Source: Erythroxylum novogranatense (Eukaryota; Streptophyta; Magnoliopsida; Malpighiales; Erythroxylaceae). Taken from it: DNA of 64,000 bases. A program made the position numbers and the translations under genes. Positions 1 through 11,984 of the stretch are shown one piece after another. Each line of letters opens with the position of its first letter. Position 1 is the stretch's first letter. The notes under the pieces were generated by a model. That model saw only the letters and a program-made list of their open reading frames with translations. It searched no databases and was not told where the DNA came from. The stretch is from positions 65,021,103 through 65,085,102 of the forward strand of contig CM057231.1 of assembly GCA_029891385.1 (NCBI GenBank). Reading direction: 5' to 3'.

Positions 1-690
1 TGATACATAGATTAATGACATCATCAGGACAAGATCTAATATCATTTGGACTAGATGTGATGTAGTCAGTCTAGTGGGAGTTGACACTTTGACCATACTC
101 TGAACTAAGTGGGGTATAGATAGTGAAAGGATGAATTGTATGGTAACATTGCTTATGGAAAGGTAGTCAAACCACTGACTTTCCAATCAATTGGGGGTCA
201 CTACATGTTGATAGATAAGTGTTAATTCAAATGACCAACATAACCGAGAACTTAATAGGTCACACATATAGGAGATTCGAAGGATGAGTAAAATGTTCTT
301 GAATGGTGATTCAAGATATGAGAGAGTGTTTCGAGATTTTATCGCGGTGTGATTGTGGTAGAAAACGTTGCATGAAATGAATTAGAAACAAGTGTTGTTG
401 GCTACCAATTGGGCCATTAACTTCCCAGACTTCCATTAATGCATGTTATTTATAAGGTATGCAAATATCTTAAATTTGATGTTTTTTTTTCCATATCTAT
501 ATATATGAGTATATATGTTTTTTTAGGTTCCAATTTATTTTCCGCTGCGTATATTTGATATGTATTATGTATGAGATGTATGATCGATACCAAGTAAACT
601 CTCAAATGTTATTTAATGTAAATACATGGATATGAATAGTAAAGGTATAATGTAAGTAAGTTTATTTTGTGATCACACTTATTGTTTGTT
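1..690 (+). repeat. 3' part of the 5' LTR of a decayed Ty3/gypsy element (gypsy-1)
   Basis: The block at about 595-680, beginning ctcaaatgtta and running through atggatatgaatagta, recurs with few changes at about 4946-5030. These two blocks flank a gag-pol relic in the same orientation, so I read them as the two LTR ends of one element. The window starts inside the LTR, so its true 5' end is not visible. No open reading frame is convincing here. Confidence 0.55.
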
Positions 691-799
691 TTAGGTCATC
701 CACTATAGGAGATCGAGTCATAGAATCAGTTGACCTTGAGTCTATAGGAGCCAATAGAGAGTCCCCAATACCCTAATCTAACCAAATGCCTCAAAAGGG

Positions 800-3020
800 T
801 CTTGAGAGGAGATAAAGGAGGTATGATAAACTTAGGAAGCAGGGGGTTGTAGACTTCTATGGAAGTACAGACCCTGCTAAGGCAAAAGGTTGGCTAGAGA
901 GAATAGAAAGAGTATTTGATCAGATGGACTGTAAGTCTGATGAAAGGTTTAACTATGCAGTTTCGTTACTTCAAGGTCCAGCTTATCAGTGGTTGAAAAC
1001 TATTCCCGACAGTTTCGCCCAACCTTGTAGACTAACATGGGAAGACTTTTTAAAGGTCTTTAAGGAGAATTATACACAAAAGATCTATTTGGATAAAAAG
1101 ATTAGGGAATTCCTAGATCTGAAACAGGGTAATCTCATTGTAGCTAAGTGTGAGGTGCGATTTAATGAATTAATAGGGTATGTTACTACTTTGATTCTAA
1201 ATAAGGAGGAAAAATGTAGGCAGTTTGAGGATGGATTAAATATGGAGATCAAGACGAGATCGGCTATTACCAATCTCAGTAGTTTTACTGAGCTGTGAGC
1301 TGTTTCAATCTGAATTGAACAGTTACTGAAGGATGGACAAGGAGAGTATACGCAAGAGTTCAGAATTGAGAGGCATGGTGAGTCTCAAGTTAATTCTGGA
1401 AAGAGATTCAGTAAACGTCAGAATAGATCATTCCAATCACATACTAGATCGAGACAGTCAACGTTTAGACCAAAAGGCAGTTTTGTTCATACTGGTAGTG
1501 GTAAAGGTCAAGTATCTGGAGGGAAAACACAACAGATGACTAGTTGTGAGCATTATGGAAAGAAACATGATGGAGAATATTGGAAGATATTAGGAGGTTG
1601 CTTATGTTGTGGCTCTTTTAAGCACCAGATTAAAGACTATCCCACAAATTTGGGAGCACATTCTAGAGTGAGAGGAGGATCAATGATTGAGATGACTATC
1701 CAGTAAAGTAGAGCTAGTGGAGTAGGACAGAGAGGCAGAGGTAGGGGTACAATAAGTTCAACAAGTCTTAGTATTAGGATTGAGGTGTGGAGTAACCAAT
1801 CGCAACTCAATCCTAGGTTAGGATCCTTGTTATTACTAGACAAGAGGCACCAAATTCTCCAAATGTTGTTGCAAGTGTGTTATATGTCTTTCAATTTTGA
1901 GGCATTTGTATTGTTATATCCAGGATCTACGTATTCATTTATCACACCACATTTGGCATCTAAACTGCATTGTGAGAGGGAGATGTTGAAATGTGACTTA
2001 GAGGTGAGTACACCGGTAAGTAGTACTAAGTGATTGGAGAAGTATGTAAAGGGTGTATTATTCGAGTTGAGCAGGTTGAGTTGAAAGCTGATTTGATAGT
2101 ACTACAGTTGAAAGAAATAGACCTCATTTTAGGTATAGATTGACTTACTGCTTATAAGGATGTAACAAATTGTTATACTAAAGAAGTCATTTTTGAATCT
2201 CCTAATCAACCAAGAGTAATATTTCAAGGTGTTATTTAAGCAGTGCTAGCCAGATTGATTTCATCACTGAGTGCTTTAAGCTGATTCGAAGTAGATTTGA
2301 GGCTTATTTAGCCTATGTGGCCGATATCTGAACTGAGTAGACAGTACAGGATATTCCTATTATTAGGGATTTTTTATATGAATTTCCCACTGAATTACTA
2401 AGATTACCCCCAGATAGAGAGACGAAGTTTACTATCGACCTTATTCCAGGTGTTGCTCATATATTTATTCCTCCATATATGATGGCACCTATGAAATTTA
2501 AGGAACTTAAGACTCGATTGCAGGAGTTTTTGGATAAAGGCTTTATTAGGCCCAGTGTATCACCTTGGGGAGCTCCAGCTTTGTTTGTGAAGAAGAAGGA
2601 TGGGACTTTGAGATTATGCATTGATTATAGACAACTAAATCGAGTGATAGTGAAGAATAAATATCCCTTACCGAGAATATATGATTTACTTGATCAATTA
2701 TAGGAAAATCAGTTGTTTACTAAACTAGATTTAAGGTTAGGGTGTTATCAATTAAAGATAGCAGAAGCTGATATACCAAAGAGTGCATTCAGAACCAAAT
2801 ATAGGCACTTTGCGTTTTTTGTGATGCCTTTTGGGTTGACGAATGCTATGGCAGCCTTTATGACATTGATGAACAAAGTATTTCAACCTTAATTAGATCA
2901 CTTTGTGATTCTATTCATAGATGATATTTTGGTATACTCGATGAGTGAAAAGGAACATTCTAAGAATTTGGTTTTGATGCATGAGAACTGTAGGTTATAG
3001 GTTGCTATATAAATTATTTA
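800..3020 (+). pseudogene. Decayed Ty3/gypsy gag-protease-RT (gypsy-1)
   Basis: This is the remains of a gag-pol polyprotein. Gag is readable from about 833, including an open stretch at 924-1298 with the retrotransposon-gag motif AYQWLKTIPDSF. Two degraded zinc-knuckle-like Cys/His clusters lie at 1545-1650. A protease remnant at about 1915-2000 reads YPGSTYSFITPHLASKL; the catalytic Asp of the usual D-S/P-G motif has become Tyr. RT runs from about 2440 with [25 protein letters not shown] and the active-site FIDDILVYS at about 2912-2940. Stops and frameshifts occur throughout. RT ends near 3020, and RNase H and integrase are absent. Dead element. Confidence 0.85.
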
Positions 3021-5110
3021 GATTGAGATTTGATGTTTAAATGAAGGTGAATTTAAGATAAAGAAAGGTGCTAGTGAAGTGTTCTTGAATTTGGAAAAAA
3101 ACTACGACTACATATATGATGAGATTAAGTGAATGAAAGTTTCTGTTTTGTTTTTTATGCATGAAAGATAAAATAGTTTATGAGCTACCAATTGAATGAC
3201 TTTGAGTTGGAATTGGAGATGAAATTAACGAGGAATTGAAGTATAATTAAGGTATAATTGAAGTATAATTGATGGACTAATATGGAGATGTTTTGAATTT
3301 GGTATCAAGGTGTTAGACTATGGAGAAATTGAAGGAAAATCGAGAGTGCACATTTGGTTTACTCATCCCACGATCGTGGGCAACGCTTTGAAATGAAAAT
3401 TTTTTGTTTTATGTGATTGTTCAAACAACTAAGGATAAGTTACTTTACTTTGGTATATTTGGACTTGATTAAGGCCTGAAATGAACCTAAATTGATGTTT
3501 GATTAATTAGTTAAAGGTTTGATATGTTTAAGTTGTTAATTGATGTTTTAACTTAAGGAATGGATTGTTTTGAAATCAATATATCTAAAATCTGGAATTT
3601 ATGACTGTTAAAGGTATAAAAATGTTCTTACGAATGCAAATATGATCCAAAGGATATGAGTAATGTGAACTAGGTATGAATGATTGAGAATTGGAAAATT
3701 TTTAGTGAATATATTGCTAGAAAAGGGTTAGTAAATGTATGAATGATGAATTTAGAGTAATCAAGTTTACTTAAGGTATAAACCTAATTGCAACTAGTTA
3801 TATACAAGTTATGATGTTTGAATGGTCAAAAATTGTAAATAAGGATACATACCTGGAAAGTTAATTGAACATGCATTGAATATGACACATATACATGTGC
3901 ATGAGTGAATAATCATATGATTGATCAACTTAGTAATGTGTAAAATATGTGTATATTGCATGACTAATGAAGCACAAGTTGATCATCAGCATCCAAACAT
4001 TGCCAGATCATCAAGGCAATAACTTTTCTAGAGCGTACTTTGAGTTAACCTAGATGTTTATCACTACGATTGAATTGTTTTAGTTAACTTTTAGTTATTG
4101 AACTGTTACTTATATGATTGCTATGATTCCAGACATTGTTGGACTGAGGAGTTTGATACTTAGGGACTGTATATAGAAGTGTTTTCAAATTGTATAAGTA
4201 ATATAGAATGTGTACTCAACTAAATATTGAATGTTGGAATCAAATCTGAAGAATGTTATAAATGATATGAGCATATTGAATGAAAAGTATTGATAGCATA
4301 TTATGTGAATTGATGCATTTCATTACATGAGATGCATGATTAGATAAAGAAGTTGTGATCGGAGTGACCAACATGAAAAAGAGCTTTAGGCTTAGGAATT
4401 GTGCACAAAGGACCATAGATTCAATTAATAATGAGCCCGGTATCCACAACATATACAAAACAGTCAATAAATCCTCGATCACATCAAAGTAAAATGAAAA
4501 TAAAGTCACATGTGCATTTGCATATATGCATAACTTTACATGTATCATATGAATGATTGAGATGAATTAATGGATTATTCTGAAATAGTATTGTGAAATG
4601 TTTGTATACATGTTGTACTTGTACTTGATGAAACATGACAAAATGTGATGTGGGATTTGATATTGGATGATGTGTTAAACTTCTTAAAATTGATTATATA
4701 CTTGACTTTATATTCTGACTGGAGTATACACATCGATGATGGTTCACTCATTAAGTTCACAAACTCATCAAAATTACAACATTGATTTTCAGATACCAGG
4801 AAGTTCTAGTTTTTAAGAAAACCATGTAGAATTCTAGTATTGTCATTTTGAGAACAAAAATGGCTCAAAGATCTGGTCAGTTGATATCTGAGGAGTCTAG
4901 TTAGGATGTGTGTTTAGCTTCTCATTTCAAGTTAAACATTTTATATGGAGTGGTAAACCCTCAAATGTTATGTAATGTAATTACATGGATATGAATAGTA
5001 ACAGTATAATATAAGTTAGTTTATTTTATGAATGAAATGAGGAGATTTGGTCATTTTGAATACTTGTGTTATGTATGATGCCATAATAAGTTAATGTGAC
5101 TATTCTAACA
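3021..5110 (+). repeat. Probable 3' LTR and flanking remnant of gypsy-1
   Basis: No genes are supported here. The 4946-5030 block matches the 5' LTR end. Upstream lies AT-rich sequence with a perfect 14-bp palindrome (CCCACGATCGTGGG, 3367-3380). A stretch ending in tttcagataccaggaag near 4785 resembles long LTRs of Ty3/gypsy chromoviruses. The LTR start is not resolved because the 5' copy lies partly outside the window. Confidence 0.45.
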
Positions 5111-5149
5111 TGTCATTCTCATAGGGTATGTTCTCAAATGTCCTCTAGA

Positions 5150-5768
5150 TGTTCGAGCATATATTCTATGGAAGTAGTATGATATACATAAGATATGAAA
5201 AATAAAGCATGCTTCTTCTATAAGAAAAAGCGCCATAAGAAATTTGACTGCCAGAAATATAAAGCCTATAAAATCAAACAGGAACTGTCAGGTAACTCCT
5301 TGCCTTACATGATTCATGAATCTAATTTTTCTATAGCCACATCCTGTTCTTGATAACTAGATAGTGGAGCATCTAATCATGTTGTATCCACGATGTTCGG
5401 GTCTGGATAAAGGGGAGGAGAAACTGGTGGTTGACAACAATAAGGAAGTTAGTATTATGTATGTAAGGGATGCATGTTTAAAGCTCGATATAAGGTTTAT
5501 GTTTGTATTACACGACATATTTTATATACTATCTTCTATACATAATTTGATCTATGTATCAATCTTAGACAAAGAAGGTTATAATTTTGTCATTGATACT
5601 TCAGTTGTAAATTTATCCTTCAATGCAAAAATATATTGGAATTACCTTTTTTTCATATAGATTATACAGAATGTGTCTTACCCATCATGAGATGTATGCT
5701 TCTTTATGTATTGCTGAACCTGTTACTCAAAAGAGACCTTTGATTAAAGAAAAGTCATACAGATGGAT
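5150..5768 (+). pseudogene. Ty1/copia relic copia-A, gag end and protease
   Basis: A degraded copia polyprotein. The zinc knuckle begins at about 5210. Its spacing is preserved (C-x2-Y-x4-H-x4-C), with the second Cys changed to Tyr. The protease core LDSGASNHVVST follows at about 5357 after an in-frame stop. Conserved text then runs past the protease (LHDIFYILSSIHNLIYVSILDKEG) toward the GAG-pre-integrase domain. Reading stops at KEKSYRW near 5767, exactly before the expected HxxLGH motif, and resumes at about 7045 beyond a solo LTR. Nonfunctional. Confidence 0.8.
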
Positions 5769-7044
5769 GTTTAATTGACTATATTTTTATCCTATATTTA
5801 ATATATTCCTGCTTGATATTTTATAATTTTGATGTATATTTGGTACTTACTTTGTTTCAAGTGTGTTTCTAGGTTTTAATTGCTTACGTGGGCTTAAAAG
5901 AGAAGAAATCGAACAAAAATGTGACTAAAACAAGAAAAACAACAATCTAGAAGAAATGAAAGACTATGCACTTTTGCATGCCTGTGCACTTTTGTAATAT
6001 CTGGCAAACTTTAATTATGCACTTTCTTATGCAGTGTCATGCACACTAATGTGCATAATCCAAAAACTTAGATTTTCATATAAATTGGATGTTTCAGAGA
6101 CAATTAGAAAGGGGAAAGCGGTTGGCATTGTCTTGAGACATTTAGAGGTGATTTGGAGCTTATAGAGCAGAAGACATGAGATTTTATCAAGAGATCCATC
6201 AGAACACAAGATTAGGCATCTACATTATTAGAATACGCGATAAAGAACAATCAGAGAGATTTAGAATTATAATTTCGATGTTTTCTATTCTATTTTTTGT
6301 ATGTATAGATATGATTTCTTGTTCGTCGAAGTGTAGCTAATTTTTCCATTAATTTTTAGGTTAGATGAACCCTAGTTGAACAATTTGACATGTTTTGATT
6401 CTTTTGTGAATACAATTGCGTTTGTTGATTATTGTGATCCAATTATCCGTTCTATTTATTGTCTATTAATCTAATTTTTAGACTTTAATATGGTTTCATA
6501 CTTAGCGATTGAGAAATCCTAAGTTGAATAGATCTACAATAATTGGAAAGAGTTTGTTACAATCTTAGAGATAGGATGACAAAAATCTTCTAGGGTCAAA
6601 CCTAATAGAGGGATTTAAAGTACAGTAATAAAATCTTATAAGTTTTAACCTGAGTAATTTGATTAGAAACCTTAGGATTAGTTATTCATAGACTCAAGGT
6701 CAACTACTAGCATACCTTACAAATCTCCACGATCTAATAATTCAATAGCATAATTGCATGACAAGAAATCAATCAGTTAAGGTTTTAGGGTATCTAAAGC
6801 TTAGGTACTAATCATCTAATATCGGTAATTAATTTAGGATCAGCAATCCCTTACTTTAATTCACATTGCTTGTTTAGTTTATTTGCTTAATTTTAGTTTC
6901 TTAAGTTAAAAACCATTATTAATCCATAGGCTAGATAATAGGACAATAGTAATTACTGGTATTTACCGTCCTTATGAGATCAACCTGTATTTTTCTATAC
7001 TAATTATAGGTATATTGTGCACTTATGGTATCAAATATTGATTA
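5769..7044 (+). mobile_element. Solo LTR of an Athila/Tat-type Ty3/gypsy element inside copia-A
   Basis: This 1.28-kb block interrupts the copia-A reading between KEKSYRW and the H-x-LG motif. It lacks coding potential. Its last part (gagatcaacctgtattt ... ggtatattgtgcacttatggt ... gattaaca) resembles the ends of long Athila/Tat LTRs. The edges are inferred from where the copia text breaks. TG...CA ends are plausible, but I could not find a clean 5-bp target duplication, which fits an old insertion. Confidence 0.55.
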
Positions 7045-7800
7045 ACACACTCTAGGTCAACCATAGACTACATTTCCAAAAATAGAGTTGAGACATTGAT
7101 AAAAGAAAACATTCTCTCAACTCTAAATTTTGATGATATGAAAACATGTATTAAGTGTTACATAAATAAGTTGACTAAGATAAAGAAAAAGAGGTTCATT
7201 CGAACTTCGGTTTATTGAATCTCATACATATGAATATTAGTGAACCTTATATAATTACTTTATATAATTCTAAATATTTTTGACATTTATTGATGATTAT
7301 TCCCACCATAATTATATGTCCTTGTTTAAGAAAAGTCTAAAATTCTTAACAAATTCAAGATTTTTAAGATTGAGGTTGATAACTAATTAAAAAATCCATC
7401 AAGATTGTCCTATCTAATCGTGGGAGAGTATTATGACAAACATAGTGTTTCAAGATAAGAAAAAATGTTCGTTTGCCAGATATGAATAATAGTGACTCAA
7501 TTTATTATGTCAAGTAGTCCTGATCAAAATGATAGAGCTGAAAAACATAACCACACCCTAAAGAACATAATAAGGTCAATGTAACATAGGACTAACCTAT
7601 CTGATTATTTTTGAATTAAAGTCATCAAAACATCATTGTATATACTTAACAAAGTCCCGAACAAGTATCGAAAACTCTTAATTTAATAAAACACAAACAA
7701 TTTCATTAAGATATTTTAGTCTAAAATTTTATATTATTTTTAGACAGACTCCTTTGCTACATAAATATTGTTGTTGGTATAGAGACCTACCAAAAAAAAT
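7045..7800 (+). pseudogene. Ty1/copia relic copia-A, GAG-pre-integrase and integrase
   Basis: Continuation of copia-A after the solo LTR. GAG-pre-integrase text (LNFDDMKTC-like) lies near 7115-7150. The integrase core FLTFIDDYS lies at about 7278-7304, and the MSSSPDQNDRAEKHNHTLKN region at about 7507-7570. The second catalytic Asp, normally in RSDRGGEYY, reads SNRGR near 7415-7430, so the DDE triad is lost. The LYILNKVPNK motif follows near 7635-7665. Many stops and frameshifts. The element is truncated near 7800 and borders the CIA2-like pseudogene. Confidence 0.8.
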
Positions 7801-7829
7801 AAGAAAAATTAGAAATTATATTCATATTC

Positions 7830-8683
7830 TCCGATTGAAGTTCTTCAACTCAACGACCAATTTCCCAATTTTCTTTTTTTTTTCCACTGGAGTTCGATTT
7901 TGGCTTTAGCTTTGGATTGGTTTTTTATTTCGATTCCAACTCCTAATTCAAATTCAATTTAAAAGACTTTTTCCTTAATTTGGGAGAAATGTCCACAATC
8001 AAAAGTTTCCGCAAGTTCGCATCTCACTGTTTCTAAAGGCCTCACACCACCAAGTCCAAGTTGGCATTTTCCGTCAATGCTTAGTCCCATTGCATAAGGG
8101 AATCTATTCATATGGCCTCCAATTTTGATGGCTTTGTTGAAAACACTTAGATTCCCATTTACACTATCAAATATCAATAACCCTCTTCGATTTCTTCATC
8201 CAGGATTGACTCTGCATCTTCTTCATACCTATCACACAATTCCATGAAGTTACCTTGTGAGTCTAATTCCCCACTAGTTGTCTGCCAACTTTGGCTCGTT
8301 GGAGAAACTGAATTTTTGTAGAATTGGTTAGTGGAGTGGAAAACCAGAGTTGTCAAATATGCTAAGACGCAAAAGCAATTCTAAAAGCTCATCAAGAAGG
8401 AAAGCGACTTGAACTTTGGTGAAATTGCAATGAATGGTTAGATGTTTGGCGGAGTATGTTGGGATAGGCTGCGAAAAGTAGGATAGCTGCTTCGCTGTAG
8501 GTTTGGTTGGGACGTTTTTAAGGAGTTCGAGGTTTTCTTTCAGAGATTGCTAATGGGAAATTGTTGGATTCACAGATAATTGAAGATGAAGATGCGTTTG
8601 ATGTCCAAGTCGAGGTAGAAGAAGATTTTACTATCTAAATCTAGTCTATAAGTTGTGCCACCTTCACTTAAATATGAAGACAT
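7830..8683 (-). pseudogene. CIA2-like (chloroplast import apparatus 2) N-terminal gene fragment, broken
   Basis: Read on the minus strand from an ATG at 8681-8683, the sequence gives MSSYLSEGGTTYRL. After a frameshift come SSSTSTWTSNASSSS, NNFPLAIS and the highly characteristic KRPNQTYSEAAILL...AYPNI, then EEDAESILDEEIEEG. This order matches the N-terminal half of CIA2/CIL proteins. These are nucleus-located CCT-domain regulators that in Arabidopsis promote chloroplast import and translation genes. Damage includes a stop in the RTP*KRPN stretch, tandem stops near 8395 and several frameshifts. The C-terminal CCT domain is missing. The lower edge is unclear because the text fades into a Lys-rich stretch next to the copia relic. 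Identification rests on remembered family motifs. Confidence 0.72.
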
Positions 8684-10490
8684 TGCAAATTTAATGGGGA
8701 TAAGAAGAATAAAAGACAAGTGAAATTCTAAGGATTTAAAATTCTATAACCAGGAATTCAAACCAAACATGTAAAAATAATGATGATAGTCATAATAAGA
8801 GCATAATTTGAGTAGAGCTTGGCACCTTGGAGAGGGTAAAGGAAGTTCAAAAGATGCAAAAACAATAATGGAAGTTAATAAAATCAAAGAGAATTTGAAT
8901 TTTGAGAAAAGTCCCTCTTCTAAAAGGTTGGAGAATCACAGAAAATTCGTCTGACGCATCCATGAGTAAAACTTAAAGACTTCCCTTTTTATTTTATTTC
9001 TAATCCCATATTCATATGACAAAGAAATCCATCTAAAATTGTTTGTGTTCTGTTAAATTAGAGGCTATTTTAAAAGCTTGACAAATTAAAATTTTAAAAC
9101 ATTAAGATTCAATATACCTTAGACTCTAATTTGGGCATTTTTCTAAAATTTCAAATATATCATCAAATTTTACTAAAACTACACTAGCAATTAAGCTTCA
9201 CATTCATAGTTCTTTGACCAACTCCTGAAATAAGAAGCTTAGTAGGATCGAATGTAATTTGGAAAGTAGGTAAAAGAGATGGCCTCTTTATGGTTTGATA
9301 AGTAGACTGGGCAAGGTACTCTTATACAAAATCAACATGCAACGACAACTCTATCCACTTTTCCTCAAAAGCCAAGGTGTAGGTTCTCCTAGAAAATGAA
9401 AATTGTGCACAATTATAAAAGAACTAAGAAATATTATAAAAATCCTACTCCCAAACCCAACAAATGAAGTATCTATTATTGGCATAACATACCTATAATT
9501 GATTTAACCAATAAGAAAACCAAGGAACGAGTCTAAGGGATTGGTTTTAAGGTATAATGGAGTAAGAGTGATATGAAATAAAAACCTTAAGTGTCAATAT
9601 TCTGTTGTGGTTAGCAATGTTGAACTAGCTCAGCATAATTGATAGATTTAGATATATATCGCTATCTAAAACCTATGCTTTATGCCATCTAGAGGATAAA
9701 ACTAGAGACCACTTTTTTTTTTCCAATGTAGAATTTCCAAGCAAATATTGAAGACCACTAAACTATATCACTGGGAAATCAATTCTATCTTAGCTGACAT
9801 TATTCAATGGATACAGGTGAAACCAATATCGAAGGATGATGATAAGAATGCCCACTCAATGGCATTGGCTACCTGTTTTCAAAAGATATAGAAAGAAAGA
9901 AACTCAACAAAATTCACAGGCAAGGAAAAGAACCTAAACATACTGATAGCCTCAACAATAGCAAAGGTAAGAGAGCAATTTACAATAAACCAATTTGGAA
10001 GAAAATGCAACAACACACTGGTGACTTCATAGAGAATTTAGAAACTTTGGTTTCATGCTCAATGTAATTTCTTTCTCATTGTGCTTCAGCAATCTAAATT
10101 GTAGAAAGTGGAAAGTAGTTGTTGACAGTGTGGAGTGGAGTTTACTCCAAAGTGTGATCCCTTTGTAACTTAACAACTTCATTCATAAGATATTTATAAG
10201 ATTTTACTTTTTTTTTTAACTTCTTTTTTAAAATCAACATGAGAGTTATTACGCTTGTATCAAACATTGACCATAAATAGAATGTCAACAATCAACTAAA
10301 GCATCAGGCCCATGAAACAGTACAACTATTCATATTCTGAATTTGTCCAAGACATCAAATGACCATAACCAAATTTTGGTGAAAAGAAAAACTAGTTCTG
10401 GTAGCCAAACTAATATATGTAGTTAATTGTAAGACAAACATCCTTCAATGCCTTACCGAATTGCAGAAACAATTAATCTCAGTAGTTCAC
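8684..10490. other. AT-rich intergenic DNA downstream of the PHD gene
   Basis: I find no open reading frame with recognisable protein text, no terminal repeats and no RNA gene here. It lies between the CIA2-like fragment and the 3' end of the minus-strand PHD gene. The part next to 10491 presumably holds that gene's 3' UTR. Confidence 0.4.
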
Positions 10491-11665
10491 CTACTTGTGT
10501 ACTCTGGCGACAATTTTAAATCTTCCCGTCTGCTGTTGCTGTCAACAAGAATCATTATTAGTAACCCAAAAATTTTATCTTGAATTTAAAGACTAAAAGA
10601 AGCCACCTTTATACTCACTTTTTTCCACAGTTCAGTGTGGTTCTTGCAGAATCCAGCTACAATGGCTTCTTTATTCTTCCTCCCCTCTTGATACTCGATA
10701 CAAAGACCCCCATTTAATGCACAGGTGACATGAAATGCTAAAGAGCATCTAGGCTCAGAGCATTCAATAACACAACCTTTTCTATTTTTACATACATAAC
10801 ACTTCCCTCCCCATCTCCATTTAGGAATTCTTGACAAGTCAATTCCCTCACGCCCATCTGGGTCCTCAAAGAACACTTCAGGAACCAATAACGCGCACAC
10901 AACATGTGCCCAAGACCCAGCCACTGTGGGTTTCATGGCACCACTCTTATCTGGACACAAACGACAGGATAAGGGCTTCTTTTGCTCCTTGGATTGAGAA
11001 AGCATACATTGGGTACAAAACCAGTCACCTTCAGGGATACCCTTTATTAAAGGATTGCCATAGCAAGTTGTATGGACCATTAGATCACACCCATCACAGA
11101 ACACTATGGGATCTGCTGGGTCTCCGTCCGTACTTTGACAGATTGCACACAAAATCCCATCATCATAATCATCATCCTCTTCTCTGCTCTCCAATGTCCC
11201 TTCGTCCTTCTCTGTTTCTCCGTTATCTTCTGAACTGGTGTTTCCGCAAATAAATGGCTCTTTCCTCTCTTCTCTGGGAGTTCCGAAGGACTGTTCATCA
11301 CTACCTGCCAATGGGGTCTTTTCTTCGTTGTCTGGTCGGCGAGTTTCAACAAACAGATTGGCACTAACACCCTTCTGTTCTTCATCAAAACATGGTTTAT
11401 ATTCAACATTGAGATCCAAAGGCAAAAGGGGCTTACCGGAGACCAAATCGGACTGCAACGCCCACACTCGTTTCTTGGCCGGCAAACAGTAGGCAGTGGA
11501 AATGGTCGTTGGGTCAGGGAACGCTTGGCTCCTAGACTCCTTCCGTTTCTTGGTCGGAAGGTGCAATGTCATATGTGCATTTTCTTTGTCATCTTCCACA
11601 GGCTGGTGCTTTTGCAAGAGGCTGAATCTTTTGAGAGGAGGCAAAGCTTGAAATTGGGAGTCCAT
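10491..11665 (-). CDS. PHD and extended-PHD finger nuclear protein, two exons, 364 aa
   Basis: Exon 1 is 11665-10619 and exon 2 is 10538-10491, with an 80-bp phase-0 intron (donor GTGAGT, acceptor TGACAG). Exon 2 adds QQQTGRFKIVARVHK and a TAG stop. The start is the first ATG (MDSQFQALPPLKRF), like the Arabidopsis relative. Residues 39-45 and 64-66 are basic, NLS-like. LPLDLN at 81-86 resembles an EAR repression motif. An acidic stretch precedes a Cys4-His-Cys3 PHD finger at about 173-220 (CAICQ ... FCDGCDLMVH ... WFCTQC). An extended PHD module follows at about 234-342 (CRLC ... WAHVVCALLVPEV ... CYVC ... FHVTCAL). Such PHD-ePHD pairs read histone H3 tails in JADE/BRPF-like proteins. A chromatin-reader role is inferred. 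No frameshifts; it appears functional and resembles At3g14740. Confidence 0.9.
10539..10618 (-). other. Intron of the PHD gene
   Basis: GT-AG intron of 80 bp. On the minus strand the donor is AAA|GTGAGT and the acceptor TTGACAG|CAACAG. Without splicing the reading frame would run into VSIKVASFSL and stop. With splicing it continues into the tail GRFKIVAR seen in the Arabidopsis homologue as I recall it. Confidence 0.8.
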
Positions 11666-11755
11666 TTTCAGAATTTGTTTACAAGAAGGCTTTGCTTGCT
11701 TTCAATTTAGCAGCAGAAAGGTGGTGGTGGGATTTGAATTGGGGGAAATGAAGAT

Positions 11756-11763
11756 GGCGGGAA
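11756..11763 (+). promoter_or_regulatory. E2F-like site GGCGGGAA
   Basis: GGCGGGAA matches the core of the E2F/DP site. It lies about 90 bp upstream of the PHD ATG, between that ATG and the perfect E2F site. Confidence 0.5.
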
Positions 11764-11785
11764 GTAGGTCCGTTTGCAGCAAAAG

Positions 11786-11797
11786 TTTGGCGGGAAA
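11786..11797 (+). promoter_or_regulatory. Consensus E2F site TTTGGCGGGAAA
   Basis: A full 12-bp match to the E2F/DP consensus (TTTSSCGSGAAA-like), about 120 bp upstream of the PHD start codon. Plant E2F factors use such sites to drive S-phase genes. The sequence match is direct; regulation is inferred. Confidence 0.65.
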
Positions 11798-11829
11798 TGC
11801 GAATGGCGCTGGTTTATGCATTTATTTTG

Positions 11830-11836
11830 TCCCGCC
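11830..11836 (-). promoter_or_regulatory. E2F-like core TCCCGCC
   Basis: TCCCGCC is the reverse complement of GGCGGGA, the E2F core. It is the third such core in the same short region. Confidence 0.4.
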
Positions 11837-11984
11837 TAACTAAAACATTGAAGCTTAGGTTAGGTTAGGGCGTATTTATTTATTTATGGAGTAATACTAT
11901 TAAATTTAAACCATATAAAATAGGGATGACCTGACCCTGCCTGCCGCTGAGGCCCTAGCCCCAATCAAACTTGAGATAATGGGC

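Larger units (their letters stand above)
11666..11850 (-). promoter_or_regulatory. Promoter and 5' UTR region of the PHD gene
   Basis: This short stretch upstream of the PHD start codon is GC-richer than its surroundings. It contains three E2F-type sites within about 80 bp. No obvious TATA box sits at a standard spacing, which is common for cell-cycle genes. The transcription start is unknown. Confidence 0.55.

Noticed and set aside
10831..11253. Plus-strand 140-aa frame opposite the PHD gene
   Set aside because: It is the shadow of the PHD exon and has no domain of its own.
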